A stretch of 64,000 nt of DNA from Trichinella spiralis (Eukaryota > Nematoda > Enoplea > Trichinellida > Trichinellidae): assembly GCA_000181795.3 (NCBI GenBank), contig CM012953.1:17357297-17421296 (forward strand), written 5' to 3'. The notes under the pieces were generated by a model, which saw only the letters and a list, made by a program, of their open reading frames with translations, ran no database searches and was not told the DNA's origin. Shown here in pieces: positions 21,440 to 37,479 of the stretch. Each line of letters starts with the position of its first letter. The stretch's first letter is position 1. Both the position numbers and the translations under genes were made by a program.

Positions 21440-23462
21440 AACTGCTTACCGTGTGAACAAAAAATATTTTGAAATTTTTTGCTTCAGTTCGAAGTTCTTG
21501 TGTCCTGCAAAAGAAAAGAATTTATTGATGCATTCAATTTTTATTTTTGTCATTTTACCACGGGATCTGGCCTTTCAGTTCCATATTCACTGGATCGACA
21601 TAGTACAAATGAGGACCTTCGGTCATTAAAAACATTCGTCTACGAGCAAACAAGCCCTAATAAATAAACAAATATAATTAATTAATTAGTTAATAGTATA
21701 TTCAAAATCAAATCGAAACCTTTCGTTTTTCCAAATATCCACTTTTGATAATGAGATTTCCTTCGACAAATTGATCGTAAATGTTATTTTTACGTTGCTC
21801 TTCTAAAGCTTGCTTTCGAGATTCGTTGGATCCTCTTTCACCAATTAAATCTTTACTATCACCATTTCTCCTAGCTTCCACACTGCTACAACTACTGTAG
21901 ATTGAAAGAAAAAAAATAATAAAAGAATCAATCAATCATTGGAAAAAAAATAATAAACCTGGGTGTGAATAAATTCAAGCCTAACAATCTGGTTAATTGC
22001 TTGTCACCAAGACCAGGTTCCAATTTCAACGCTTCTTCAATTTCGTCGCTGGACATCTTTCCCGAAGATGCAATACCTGGAAGATAGGGGATCATTTCCG
22101 GTGGTTTCTGCATGGGCAGGGTGTTCCAATCGATGCCGTCAAAGAACGGATGGTTTTTCACTTCAGCAACACCACCTCTTTCAACACTGCCCAAACGTTC
22201 CGCAGGTTCTATTTTCTGCACAAGGAAAAATAATTGAAATGATCTGAAAACCCCGGGATCTGGAAATATCCCATACCAAAAATTTGCGAACCAAATCCAT
22301 AGCAACAGTATTAAAGCCGTCTGGAAATTCATAATCGAGTTTGTTGATCTTCTGGAAAATTAAATACTCATTTCTAAAAATCGATCACACCAATGAACAG
22401 ACTGTGCTAATTAATAATACAAGTGAGAAAGTAAGGATAATGCTCACGCGGCACGGAAAGGTGGCAGGCCAGAGAGCATCTGGTAAATTATGCATCCGAG
22501 AGCCCAGAAATCACAAGCGAGCGTTGTTGGCTTGCTGTTCAACACTTCCGGACTGACGTACTGAGCGGTTCCAACGAACGACGCCCTTTTCGATACACGG
22601 GACAGCAGAGGCAGCGGTTGATCAGCTAAACGCTTTTCTATTCTTAAAAGTTGCTTTTTTTGTTTCCTCTCCTAGTCTTAGCAAATTATTACCGGTCAAT
22701 GTTGGTTTGAGAATTTTCGCTGAGCCGAAGTCAGAGATCAAAATATGCATCGACTCTGACAAGAGTACGTTTTCAGGCTTTAGATCACTAATTTTTAAAA
22801 TTCAATTCAATTCAATTCAAATCAATTATTATATACAAAAATTCATTTCGTACCGGTGAATGATTTTCAAATTGTGCAAATGTTCCAAACCGGATACAAT
22901 TTCGGCAGTGTAGAATTTGGCCACGGATTCTTCAAAACTGCCCAACTTTTTCAAACAAGCTAGCAGTTCACCGTTCTTGGCAAAAGTCATTGCAAAATCT
23001 GCATACAATACTACGGAAATAAATAAACAAATAAATAAATATCATCATACACAAATGATCCGCATCCTGGAAAGTACAGAAAAGACGAACTAGAAATGGA
23101 TGCGGATGACTGTTCAAAATTGCCATCACATCCTTCTCTTGCATCACGTAGGGCACTTTGCGTTCTCTTTTGATCAACTGCTTTTCGCAAACTTTTACTG
23201 TGAAAAATGGACAAATATTTTTTCAAAAAAGAAAATGCACAAATGGAAAAAAAGAAGAAAAGAAAAATCAACTACTGGCAACTTCACGACCTGTGGACAC
23301 TTCCACACCCGCGTATACGGTCGAAAAGGAACCTTCACCGATCGTGCGAAGAAAGATGAAATCTTTCGGCGATTTGGTTATTTTCCCTTTGTCCGCCTGT
23401 TCAACGCATCTCTCTTGGGACGTTGTGGACGACGAATGACAACCGCTTGTCAGTGAAGACAT
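21188..23462 (-). CDS. PDPK1: 3-phosphoinositide-dependent protein kinase 1
   Basis: About ten exons on the minus strand, start ATG at 23462, stop at 21188. The protein follows PDK1 from end to end: [20 protein letters not shown] (Gly-rich loop), [11 protein letters not shown] (ATP-binding Lys, split by an intron), [39 protein letters not shown] (split by an intron), SDFGSAK, the activation loop [15 protein letters not shown] with the auto-phosphorylated Ser, [18 protein letters not shown], and the PIF-pocket-containing lobe. A linker then leads to a PH domain: [60 protein letters not shown] and [14 protein letters not shown]1 phosphorylates the activation loops of AKT, SGK and other AGC kinases at membranes rich in PIP3. 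The ordering and all catalytic motifs look intact. Confidence 0.95.
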
Positions 23463-24025
23463 TGTCAAATGTTACATTTATAAATTTACATATAAGATGT
23501 TCAGGTAAAATTTTCTTTTCAATTTAAATTCTATAAAAAAGAAACAAAAATTAAAAAATAATTCGAATGCTATGATATGGTTAATAATTGAAAAAAAAAC
23601 TACTCTTCACGGGAAATTGGACGCGTCTGCATACAAGACGAGATTATATTTCTATACTTTTTGTCAAGTATATGCATAAATTAGTCCATTGTGAAAATAT
23701 TATTACTATTATAACATTTCGTCAACAAAAGCAAATTTTTCACAATTCAACACTGTATAAATAATAATAATAATAATATTTTCTTATTCGATTTCAATCA
23801 AAAAAAACAAATGCCAATAATAAATTAATTTATTGAATTATTGAAAAATAAAAAAAACCAACAATTTTTAATGTTTTTTCTTATTTGAAAAATGGAAAAA
23901 TATTACATTTTATTCAAAAACAAAAAAAATAAAATTTTCAAAGACAACAACAATCGTTCCACATTGAAAATACATATTTATTATAAATTTTTCTAAAAAA
24001 ATGAAAAATTCTCACGTCATCTCAC

Positions 24026-24072
24026 TGAAACACGCAGGGGTACTGCGCGATTTCGGCCGCTCCCATTTTCAT
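24026..24072 (-). other. Exon-like island
   Basis: In an otherwise AT-rich region the minus strand has ATGAAAATGGGAGCGGCC..., reading MKMGAAEIAQYPCVF, followed at 24025 by a GTGAGAT splice-donor-like site. It looks like a small first coding exon. No acceptor-bounded partner was identified, and the first PDK1 coding exon at 23462 has no clear acceptor in front of its ATG. Function unknown. Confidence 0.25.
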
Positions 24073-26519
24073 CAGTCAATTAATTGACTAAAACACCAGC
24101 CATGCAAAATTGAAAAGGTGAGATAAAATTTATTAAAAAATAAACAAAAATCAATTTCTTTTAATTATGAAGAAGAAAAATAAGAACAACAACTGAAAAA
24201 TGGTACAATTCAAATTGGAAATTTCTACTTTGCCATCATATAATTTTTCCTTTTGGTGGAAAAATTAATCTGCTCTTTTATTCATTCATATAAATTGCGT
24301 ACTGTCACGTCGAAAATGGTACTTGTTTTCGATCACAAAATAAAAGAACAATTATTTTAAACATTTCCCAACTGTTCAAATATTCAGCTAGAACAATAAA
24401 AGCATAATTTCGAATTTTCGAAATAACAACAACAATATTTACTACAGTACACCAGTAGAATGGAAAAAGCAGCTGAAAAATTAATTAATTAACCAGTCGA
24501 AATAATTTAACAACAAATTAAAATAATAATTTTTAAAACAGTAATATTCTTCTTATTATTAGATTTTTTTAAATTTAAATTTCTTTTAAACAGAATATAA
24601 CAGTATTAATGTGAGACTATTGATCAATGAACTGAAAATTAATAAAGTAATAGAAAAAGAGGAAAAAAGAATTAATCACGCTCAGTGGATGGGAAACTAT
24701 TCGTAGAGCAGTGAAATCAATAGAAGTTTATCGAAATAATTTCTTGAATTTCAATCAAACATTGCAATTTTATTATTCTTTAAAGAAATCGAAAAAAAAA
24801 GAATTCAATATCACGAAACAAAATTTTTTTAAACTCTAATTTCCAAATGGTTTTCTCACTGATGAAAAAATGTTGTTGTTGCTGGTGTGAATTGAAAATA
24901 AGAAAAATTAGCCAACGTTAGCAATCTGCAATGAGCAGCAGCAACAACAACAACAACAACAACCATAACAATGAATGCACAATGGCTGCTTTGATAGCAG
25001 GCTGAAGCACAAGAATCATGAAAGTCGATCAAAACGTGCAAAATTTGAGCAGCTAAATAAACCAACTGACCACGCCCTGCAGTAAAGAAATAAACAAATT
25101 ATTGGGGAAAAAATTTTCCTGAAAAACAATTGTAAAAAAAAGAAGAAAACAAAAAGTAAATCAACAATATTGAATGGAAAAAACATATACATTTTATTAT
25201 ACACGAGAAAATACAAAGCAACAAAAGCATCAAATTAATGTTGAATAATTGAATAATGAAACAAGAAAATATATACATTCAAAAAGAAAGAAAAATTAAA
25301 CAGTAATTTCAAATTTTTGAATGTTTCTTTGTTTTTTACCTTCAACGTCGCAGTCAGTTGATGTTTACAGAGATTGCATCATTGTTGTTTTTTCAAAAAT
25401 TAAAAAAATTAAAATTTTTAAACTACCGTCAAGCTTCTTTCTCCAGTATATAGCAGTAGCAATAGTAAGAAGTAGTGGTCAATCAACTGGTCAACTGGTT
25501 GGAAAATATTTTGGCGATCATAATAAGCAAGCACATGGGCAATCGTTGAATGAGAAAAGTGATTTTTATAATGAATCGATAAAAATTAATCGGAGACTGG
25601 TACAACGATTATTAAATTTGACCACAGCAGCAGTATGAGCAAGTGCAACAAACTGTATTTAAACATAACAAAAAGAAATTAGTAAATTTGGCAAACGTAC
25701 ACAAAAAAATTCAAAACGAAAATTTAATTTTAATAATACAGGAAAAAAAATTTTCAAATTTGAATACAATCAAGCATTCACAGTTTTATCTTTTTCTATT
25801 TAATATTGTAATTTCAAAATAGTTCAATGTCAGCAAAAGAGACAAATAATTATATAATTTTCAAAACTGTTGCTCTACTTCGGCAATCCAATAAATAATA
25901 ACTAAACAAATAAATCTGTTTGTTATATCAAGTGAAGGAATAAAATTTTTTTTTTAAATATTTTTTTCTTTTGAATAAAGAATCTTCAAAATTGATAATA
26001 TTCTTCAGCACTGTTTTATGAGAACAATTAAATTCTGTTGTTTGTCTATCGATCCCTTAAATTCCACACACACACACAACTGATGCTGCATAAAGCAATA
26101 ACCATGCAACACATCTACGAAACAGCAAAAATGACTCACAGATGAAGCATTTCAATAATTACAGTAGACATGAAGAATTTAGAAAATGTTTCTTTTTAAG
26201 AAAAAATTGAATAATAACGTAGGAGAGTTTTTTGTTTTTACAAAAAATATTTCAATTGACAAAAATCAGCAAAGCTGAAATCAAATGCAATTTAGCACCA
26301 AAAGCATGAAAATTTGAAAATTTTCTCCTTTCCTGTCCCACAATTAACAATACATTTGCATATTTGAAAATAAAAATTACACTATACTTTTATAATATTT
26401 CTTTTTCTTTTTCCTCAAAATTTGTTTATTTCAATGAAACAAATAAAATGGTCGTTTGAAATTTCACAAAAACATTGAAATGTGAAAGAAATCAGGAGAA
26501 AAAGAAGAAATAAAATTAC

Positions 26520-26625
26520 ATTCGTACAAATTGGCTCCTAGCACCGGATCATGGCCGTGCGCAGCACCATCGTTCATTTCTCTCACTCCTTCAGCTTTTT
26601 CTCTTCCTGCTTTTCCACTGCTCCA
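26520..26625 (-). other. Exon-like island
   Basis: A GC-richer minus-strand stretch open from a GGTATTAG acceptor-like site (26626) to a GTAATT donor-like site (26519). It reads ...REMNDGAAHGHDPVLGANLY with an internal ATG at 26577. The composition is coding-like and unlike the surrounding AT-rich DNA. It might be an alternative 3' exon of the tweety gene, an alternative 5' exon of PDK1, or part of an unseen gene. Confidence 0.3.
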
Positions 26626-29600
26626 CTAATACCAATTATTCCATTACTACTTACTGGTGGTGAATAATCAAAACATTAAAATATAAATCAATGACAATTT
26701 TAATAACAACAACAGCCGTGTAAGCATTTTCTCATTTGCATGAGAAACAATTCCGATCATCTCAACCAGTAAACAAGCTTTCACAGGGAAAATTGGAGAA
26801 GAACAAAAAATTTGACAATTTCATTTATGAAGCATGTAAACATTTTCACATCTACTGAAAGTTAAAAAATTGAAAAATCCCCATTATGATTGATAATATT
26901 TTTTCCATTGTTCAAATTATTGCTAACTTTTTGTATATAACAAAACTTTCACCGATCAGTGACAAAAAAAACTGCTTCGTGATATGATATGATATGATGA
27001 TTCACAAATGAACAGCATTTTAAACAAACAAACAAACAAAACAAAATACCCAGCTGGTTCCATTCCCCTGCAAGTAAACAATCTCTGATGAGTTCCATTT
27101 TTATGATAAGAAGAATAGAATAGAATAGAATAGAATTAAATAGAATTCGTAATTGAATTGAATGCAACCGCCGACTGCTTGCTCAAATGATAATAATTAT
27201 GGACTGATGGAAAAATCTAAGCTGATTATTTTTTGCATCACATCTTCCAAACTCGACGACTATAATACACTGTGGGTAAAACGGACGATTGCACAATGGA
27301 AATTATTTCAACAGTCATTTAAAAATAAAAGAAATAAATACGCCCACCATTAGTTGATTTCTTTCTGTTATTTATACAATTACATATTCTCAATTATGAA
27401 AAATAAGCACAACAACAACAAATCATTATACTTTTATTTTTAAATTATAATTTATCAAACTCACATACATCTATACATTTTCATTCAATGCAATTCTCGC
27501 ATTGAAAATTTTACAATAATATGATGAATGCAATAAATATTTGTTTGTAAAATTATTTATTGATAATTGCATTAACACTGCCTACATTCCCTTCTGTATT
27601 GTATTTTATCCTATCAAATTGTAAACTGATAAAAAAAATATTGAATGAACATTTTCAATGTGTTAAAGTATTGTTGATGGAACTGTTTGAATTTGACTTG
27701 AAACTGCGCCATGTAAATTAAGCATAACGTAGAAAACCAATCCAAAGGCCACTAACGTTTATCTCAATTGAAAATATTATCACACAGTCACAGACTTTTC
27801 ACTTCTGTTTGAACGTTCTGAATCGTTTAGATCTTCATCAATTAAATAACGCTGCAATGTTCTGAGATGTTCAAACTAACATCACAGAATAGATTTATTC
27901 TCAATTTGTTTCACCTCACCGTCGCCTTAGACACCGATAACAAATTATTCAAAAATTATAACAAAACAAAACGAGATGAATATAACATACATCTCCAGTT
28001 TACTACTCTTTATGCAATTTGGCAAGTTGATGTGAATTTGAATTTAATTTCAAACAATTCATTCTTGAAAAAAAAACTTACACGTTCCATATTTACTGAT
28101 AATGTTTAAGATGTATGTCCTTCTCTTAGATCAACAACGGATTACCAACAAAACAGCAACATAAGATATGCTCAGATGATGATAATCTGTTTCACGTTCT
28201 CAACAGCCGACCTCAACAATTCAACATCTTAAAAAACATGCCAACCATCTGGTCTTGAAGCAAAGATCCAACAGACCACCCACCACGCATCAAATCCTAC
28301 CATTCAATTCAAGTATAAATGTTCAAATAGCTCTAATAGGTTTTGAATTAAAATTCATCTACCAAGATAAAATGCTGACAACATGAAAGAAGCAAAAAAA
28401 TAATTAATTAATTAATTACCTAATGTATCGCGACTTTCAGTTAAAATATAATAAAACAAATTTTATCAAAATTTAACCTATATTAAAAATGTATAATATC
28501 TCACCGCATGGAACAGCAATTCACGAAATGGTAAGACAATTATACTAAATTCACAATTGGAAATCGCCAATTGTAAACAAAAGAAATAACAGTAACTATC
28601 AGTTATTACCGTTCAAAAGACGCGCAGGTACTAATATAATAATTGTTTATATTATTAAAAATGTAATCTACAGTATGAAAAATCTTTAGAAACGACAAGT
28701 GAAATTGGAATTTTTGTCGTTTTTAAATTTTACAAATTTTTTAATACGTACTTTTCTTTTTTTGCTTTTAAATTTTCAGATTCATCGATTTCACACTTTT
28801 TTCAACTTAATCACGTGAAATGTATTGCGGTACAATTTTTAATCTTTCTTTCGATAAACTAACAATATAAAATGATCAGCATGAAAACCATCAACTGAAT
28901 TACGCTGATAACAATGTAATGTTGGCATTAGCAATATATATATATATATTAACAAGAAGTGTAACAGCGGACAGTTGTTGTTTCATAACAATTTCACATT
29001 AATAGGAAAATATTTTCAAAAGAGTAACACGTTAAATTCATAAAAGCAAGAAGCTTAAAGGATACACGAAATGAGGGAAACTTATCTGCAATGATCAACT
29101 GCAACAACAGTGGTACAAGCTAAATAAAAGGATAACAAAAATCAACGTGCCCTGCGTTTCTTTCATACTTTGTACACAACATACATCAACAAACGAAACA
29201 AAACTTAAAAAATAAATAATCAGAATATTATAAGTAATCGATCGGCAATTAAAAAGATTATTTAAAAATATGCAAAAGCCGTCGAACGGACATTTTAGTT
29301 GGCAAATTTCAGAGTTATTCGGCATTGGTAGATGCGTATTTTTTCAAACTTGGGCATTTTGCTGACATCGTAAATAAAAATCAATGACGTGGACGCAAAC
29401 TGGATATTCCATAATCATACTAAAAAGAATAAATAGTAATCAACTGGATGAAAATTTTCAATACTGCATTTCAACAGCAATGGTGAAATTCAATTTAAAC
29501 ATGACAAAAAAATGTTCACTAAATAAATCAATTAATAGCCATTATAAATGTAAAATGCTAATTTAAAAACAATCATTAATCGTAGCAATTATCTGAGCCG

Positions 29601-30266
29601 CGACTGCAAGAATAATGAGTATTTTGAATCATATTGTATTTTCAAACAATATTAATGATAAACAGTTGGTGAAAATGCTGGAAACAAAAGGCACAAAAGG
29701 ACAATTACTTGCAATATTTTAAACAGATTATCATAGGACATCAGAAATAATTATATTTACATATTTCTAAATCTATACTGTCCATTCTGTTTCTACAAAT
29801 GTAAACACTGCTTTTGCATTTAGAAAGATATCCCCCCCCCCCCCTTATTCAAAGAACACATGCTCAGTAAATAGATATTTGCGCAGTTCAATAAAAATTG
29901 ATTCTCAAACATCTTCACCGTAGAAAAACATGAGCTTTAAAAAAACTGATCACCTCTCATGTTAATTAATACTTGATGAACATTTGCAATTTGATTAATT
30001 TTTAATTTCAACTTCGTAAAGAAAGTTACCCCAATTAAAGCATAATCATCCACCGCTCATACGGGAATGATTCTGCAACATATTGAATATTTTATAAATC
30101 ACTGTGTTCTATTGAAAACTGAAAATCAAATTTCAAATAAATTTGTATAAGAAAATAAAAAATGAAATATTCAACTTTCTTCCTACTGAAAAATGTAAAA
30201 CAAATAACGATTGAATTTGCGTTTTCAAAATAGCCGTAGCAATAGTATTTATAATGAGAAAATGAA

Positions 30267-33002
30267 TTAATCAATATCCGACAAACCAACCGACAACTGC
30301 TCAGTTGCCAACTGAAGCAAAAACAGACAACGCACGAGGCAACGTCAAATTACATCCCCAAAGCCCAGCCAATTTTATACATTTCACAAATGAAAACTCA
30401 ATTTTGACAAAAATCAAATTACACTCACAGCCGGAGGTGGAGTATTCCTGAAGCCGCCCATTGTATTGTCCGCATTGCAAGATTCTCTGAAAAGGATGAA
30501 GTTGAAAAATTAAATATTCAATTTTTTTTCAAATGACAATGAAATATATATTATATAAAAAGTATATAAAATTAAAAAAAAAAAAAAACTCTACACTGAC
30601 ATGGAGGCGGCCAGGCGAGAACGTGGGTTAAACACGTGGCTTCCATAAAAATCAGTATGCACAGCAGCTGCATCCGCTCTTGATAATAAAGGATCATTTC
30701 CTTCTGCATCAACATAAGGATGCATCCTGGAGAAAAGATTTTCAATGGCCTTGACATGACAGCTTTCTCTTTTGGTTGTCCTTTGCTTACCGTGGTTGAA
30801 AAGCCTTCCAGCTGCTGCTAACGATCAACAATGTGACAAATTGAATGATGCCGAACGCGGTCAACGCCATCAACAGAACCGAATTGGCTGACCTGAATTT
30901 CGATTTAGAAACTCTTCATACCAAATTATACACAAATAATCATGCAAATTAAAAATGAATAGCAAAAAAAATTCAATTCGTTTCTCTTCATCACTTACAA
31001 CGACTCACTGCAAAGACCATAACGAATTGTTTTGTATTCTTCACGCATATTTGAGCAGCTGACCAAATTGTACAAACTTACTGCACTTTTTGTTGCTTCC
31101 GCATATGCATCATGTATTCCACTTATAGCTGTCCAAATCTTGAAAAAAAAATATTTACTAACATATTGCAACTATACAATACATATATATATATATTTAT
31201 TTATTTATTTATTTTTCTTTACCTCTGGATGCGATGTTTCCTTGCCTTCCAATTTCAAATTCATAAAAAAACGCGTTAAAAAGATATGCATATCTTTAGT
31301 TTGTTGCAAAAGTCGACCTAAAGGCTGAAAAACACATATATAAAAATAAAGCAAAACTTTGTTATGAGTAATCAATTACTGTTCCTTCCAAAACGCTGTC
31401 CTTATTTTCAACACATTTTCTGAAGTATCGCAGCATAACTGAAAAAAAGTTAATAAATTACAGCTTCACTTCAAATATTAAAACTATACTTTACATTAAA
31501 ATATATTTTTCAAAAATAAAAATATTTCCACAAATCTATCTAAATACTGCACAAAGTTACATGAAGTGATACTGAGATTGTTGAACACCATTTTAAATAA
31601 AAAAGAAATAAAAGTTTAACATATGAATACTACACAATGAAACTACAATAAAAGCAAATATGCCATTTAAATTAACATTATGCAAAAAGAAACATTTCTT
31701 ACAACGGCTGAAATCATCATTCATGAATCGTTCCAAGCTAGGATATGGATCCAGGCAAAAGTCTGACACTGCCTGAAAATTTTGATTTCAATTTTAAAAA
31801 TAAAATTTTATAATTTGACAATTTCACCAAACAAAGAACAAAAGCGAAAGCAACCAACGCCCAAACAACTAAAAATGTTATTATTCCTGCACCACTGAAG
31901 CTGAAGTAAACAAATTATTTTAAATCTTGAAATTTAATAAAAAAAAAAACCGACACTTTCTGCTTACAACATAATGCCTTTTCCAGATAAATTGCAGGAG
32001 CCGATCAAACCCCAAAGATTAACAATCAGTACAATAGCAAACAAAATAACACAAAGCATCCATCTACAACAAAAATGAAAAAAACAAATCGATTATAATT
32101 GCTTATTTAAGAATACAGTTGAATAATTGTCACCGTTCAAATTCTAAACGTTGTATAAAATATTTGCTATTTTCAAGCGTTGTCAGGTCAGAACCAAACT
32201 GCACAAGACTGTCCATCTCGTGAACGCCGACTTCAATCATCATTGAAAAATTTTTCCAAAATTGATCATTTAATAAAACTTTCTAAAATTTTATAATTTA
32301 TAAATAAAAAACAAAATTTGTAAAAATAAAAACAAAATCAATAATACAGCGTCCTGAAGTTCATTTTGCAAAGTTCGCATGGCAGGTAATAATTCTGAAT
32401 TCAAACTGAAGTTATACAGTTGAACCTACAACCACAAAAAAAATATTACAACTCTGTTTATTAAAAATGGAAAAAAAAGAACTTATACTTTTTCTCCAAA
32501 TTTGGTCAATTCATTGCCAAGGTCGCCAATACCATAAACAACTTCATTCATACCTTTATTGACATGCTCGTTGCAATAAAGTGCAACACCAATGAATAGA
32601 CTGAACAAGCAATAAAAATGCTGTTAAAATAAGGAAATTGTTTAATTTTGAAACAGATTTTCAAATTTACCAACTGACGCCCAGGCAAGCGATCAAGCCG
32701 GAAGCTATTGCTCTGGCATCCGATTTTGGCTTCGATGTGTTCCCTTTGGTGCAACATTTTACCGACCAAACGCCGATAATTACAATAAAAAGCAAAACAC
32801 ACAGAATCACAGGACAAGTGGCATAGATGATCAATGCCTGAAAAACAAAGAATTATTGATTTTTAAAAACAAAAAACAAAACAACAATAATATTGCTGAC
32901 CTCGACGTAATCTTTGTTAGTCAAATCGAATTTCGATTCAACGGAATGAAAGGCAAAATTCACCTTCGGAAATTTGTGAAACAGCTCAGCTAACCAAAGC
33001 AT
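30267..33002 (-). CDS. TTYH: Tweety homolog, chloride/volume-regulated anion channel family
   Basis: Fifteen exons assembled on the minus strand (33002-32901, 32837-32671, 32600-32489, 32425-32348, 32282-32134, 32063-31968, 31900-31828, 31772-31703, 31438-31380, 31324-31223, 31138-30999, 30892-30791, 30726-30601, 30486-30429, 30311-30267) keep frame throughout and give about 492 residues, the normal tweety length. The N-terminus WLAELFHKFPKVNFAFHSVE matches the tweety signature. Five hydrophobic segments are visible: CPVILCVLLFIVIIGVW, GLIACLGVSCLFIGVALY, MLCVILFAIVLIVNLWGLIG, GIITFLVVWALVAFAFVLCL and LLMALTAFGIIQFVTLLIV. Tweety proteins sit in the plasma membrane with an extracellular domain between segments 4 and 5, here Cys-rich (CLDPY, RKCVENKD, SCSN, YGLCSES). 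The last exon call is the weakest. An in-frame stop at 30414 offers an alternative end, SVI. A further 5' exon is possible because a TTTAG acceptor lies just before RKTGVM. Confidence 0.92.
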
Positions 33003-34009
33003 CACACCAGTTTTTCTGTCTAAAGATGATTTTTTCAAAAGAGAATAATTTCAAATTAGTGAAAGTAAAAAGAATATGAAAACCGGTCAAGCGATGACTA
33101 ATCGGCGGAATAATAAACCGGGTCAAGAAAATATACTTTTTTTTCATTTCCAGATTCACATTGGAAAATGTAAATAAAATCACAATGACAACTAACACAA
33201 GTCTTCACTATACAACAATAAATCAACCACCCACTCTTTATTGTAATTATCGGGTGATGAATGGAAGAAAAAAATGTCTGATTCAAAAGATATTCAAAAA
33301 AACCCGACATCTCAAGAAAATTGTAAGAAATTTAAAAATAATATAATCACTGCAAAAAAATTACTATTACAAACATACAAAACTATACGAAAAAATAACT
33401 GTACAAAATTTCATCAAATAAACTGCACAAAAAGCAAACCTATTTTTTTAGATATTCAAATATTCATTTAAAATATTCAAATTATAAGCTAATTTTGGAA
33501 GCTAAATACCGTATCAGTAAAATATTCACACCATTAAAGAGAAATTGAAAATATCAAAAGAAAGGTCAACAAAAAACTAACCTATGTCAAAACGCGGCTG
33601 AACAATCTACAGTACACCCACATGAAATAAAATTACAGTAATTGATGCAATTAAGATGATATTTTGTTTGACTTAAATTCATTTAAACAATCTAAAATTG
33701 GATTAATAAAGCTGAATTTATCCTGATTAATATTTTAAAGCTGTTTAAAACTAGAAATAAATAAAGTTTTCATAGTAAATGCTTCAAAAGTTATCGTTTG
33801 GTATAAATGAATAAAAACTCAAATAAAATGGAATAGAATGTTGCGTTATTTAATGCATAAACCTCTAAAAATCATTAAATTGCATTTGTAAATTGACAAT
33901 TGGCAATTAAATTTTAATTTTATAACTGATAACTTATTTTTGATTATTTTTCTACAGTACATCTGTCAAATTCACTATATGTAATTTTTTCAGTTGTTTC
34001 ATAGTAAAT
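33003..34009. promoter_or_regulatory. Shared upstream region of divergent TTYH and AST genes
   Basis: About 1 kb separates the presumed ATG of the tweety gene (-) from the ATG of aspartate aminotransferase (+). It holds AT-rich DNA, with short noise frames on both strands. A bidirectional promoter is likely from position alone. No motif is claimed. Confidence 0.4.
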
Positions 34010-35871
<1,862 letters not shown>

Positions 35872-37479
35872 GGTGGCGGTATTTTTTCATCAGTATATTA
35901 GCTGTTCATTTCTCACGATGAAACCTGAACTAATAGCAGCCTGCCGAAAGCTAACAATGGTTTTTGTTGAATTGTGATTTATTTTTTAATAATCTTTTTG
36001 TAAATCATGATTTTTATTTGATCTAATTTTTATTTGTTGAATTATGGCTCATTTTTTAATGGAAATGGTTGCACGTTTATTTTATTATTTATTAATACTA
36101 TTTACACAGTTGCTTGTCCATTTTTAACATTTAGAAAACCATTCTTCATATTTGATGAATTTTTCCTAGAGGAAAAGTTATGAATTACAGTTTTTTAAAT
36201 TCATTTTAAGAAGTAAACTGTTTCTATTAAGCATAACTATATTATTAAAAGCTGAAGCTACACTTCAGTTACAAGTTAATTTGTTACATGTCAACTGGTT
36301 AAGGTATAACGGTACATGAAACAGCTGTTATTACCTATTGTGATTGTATTACCTTTGAATATTATTTAAAAAAATATTCCGAAAGTAATTTTTATTACCG
36401 AAGTAGTTTAAAAAAATACACACAAACATATATGTATAGCATTTCATTGATTTATTCATTTCAGACAAAAATATACTATGAAACAAAAGAAAGCTTGACT
36501 TTTGGTATGAGGAAATAAACTAATTAAACAGAGTATTTTTTAATCGTAGAAATTTATGCAATTAAGTATTATTTAATTTTAATTAATTTTTAAAGAGAAT
36601 TTAGTATGTAAGAGTTAGCTAAGAAACGCCAATATTGTTGAAACCGTACAATGGTGTTTCTCAAAAGACAAAAAAATAGTCATGAAAGTATTCTGTTATT
36701 TCAAATATGATTACACTTACGTTTTTAAAATAGTTTTTAAGTTTTTATTAAGTTAAAATTTATACACTAGAACTGAAATAATTTTCATTTTTGAATCGTT
36801 TTAAATTTTACTATCAGTTATCAATTTACTATTACTTTATTATTTTATTACTGTATAACAATGCGATAAAAAAAAACATTACGATTTGCTGAAAAATAAA
36901 TTAGTTTGTCATATACATTTGCCTATAACTTCACGTTTCAACACTGTTTTATATTTTTTTTCATTAGAAATTATGTTTTTAAATAATTAAAAATATTACC
37001 TACAACTACAATAACACTTCATTTTCTATAAAAATGTCTTGTGGCGCATTAATTATTACTTCTAAAATGCAATACATAGAAAAGATATATATATATTTTG
37101 CATTGTTTTCATTCACTTAATTAAAGTAATTTATGAAGTTATAATTTGCTTTTTTTAGTGAAATAACTTGAATCTTTTAGAAAAAACTGGAAATACAGTA
37201 TGCTCTGATTTACAGTATTCTTATAAAGTCGTGAAGTTTAACTCTGTAAATTTAATTTTTGTTATTTTTAAATTTTAAAATCGTAGTTGATTTTTCATTT
37301 AGTAATTTAAAAAATATATATTGTTTTAATTTAATGAATTTTAAAGTTTTAGTTTATTTCTATAAATTTCATGGTTAATAATCCGCAGGTACAAGCTACC
37401 GAAAGCATTTAGGACAGCATTTTGGTAGACCTTAGCATTTTCGTTGCTTTGAATCGTGATTGACAATATTTTTTTAAAA
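35872..37479. other. AT-rich intergenic stretch
   Basis: 1.6 kb of AT-rich DNA between aspartate aminotransferase and the MATH/RING gene on the same strand. No reading frame, RNA gene or element seen. Confidence 0.5.

Larger units (their letters stand above)
23463..30266. other. Long gene-poor stretch upstream of PDK1
   Basis: Nearly 7 kb of AT-rich sequence without a confident gene. It holds simple repeats (CAACAA near 24945, AATAG near 27117, GATAT near 26985, TATATA near 28933, a 14-base poly-C run near 29834) and a few GC-richer islands on the minus strand (24026-24072, 24990-25085, 26520-26625) with exon-like features listed separately. It could be regulatory DNA of PDK1, or 3' introns and alternative ends of the tweety gene upstream on the same strand. 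Confidence 0.5.

Noticed and set aside
22968-23271. Short minus frames inside PDK1
   Set aside because: They are exon pieces read through introns; the spliced PDK1 exon explains the coding part.
25321-25638. 105-codon plus-strand frame in the gene-poor region
   Set aside because: Low-complexity Lys/Ile/Phe composition in the first half, no family, no splice context.
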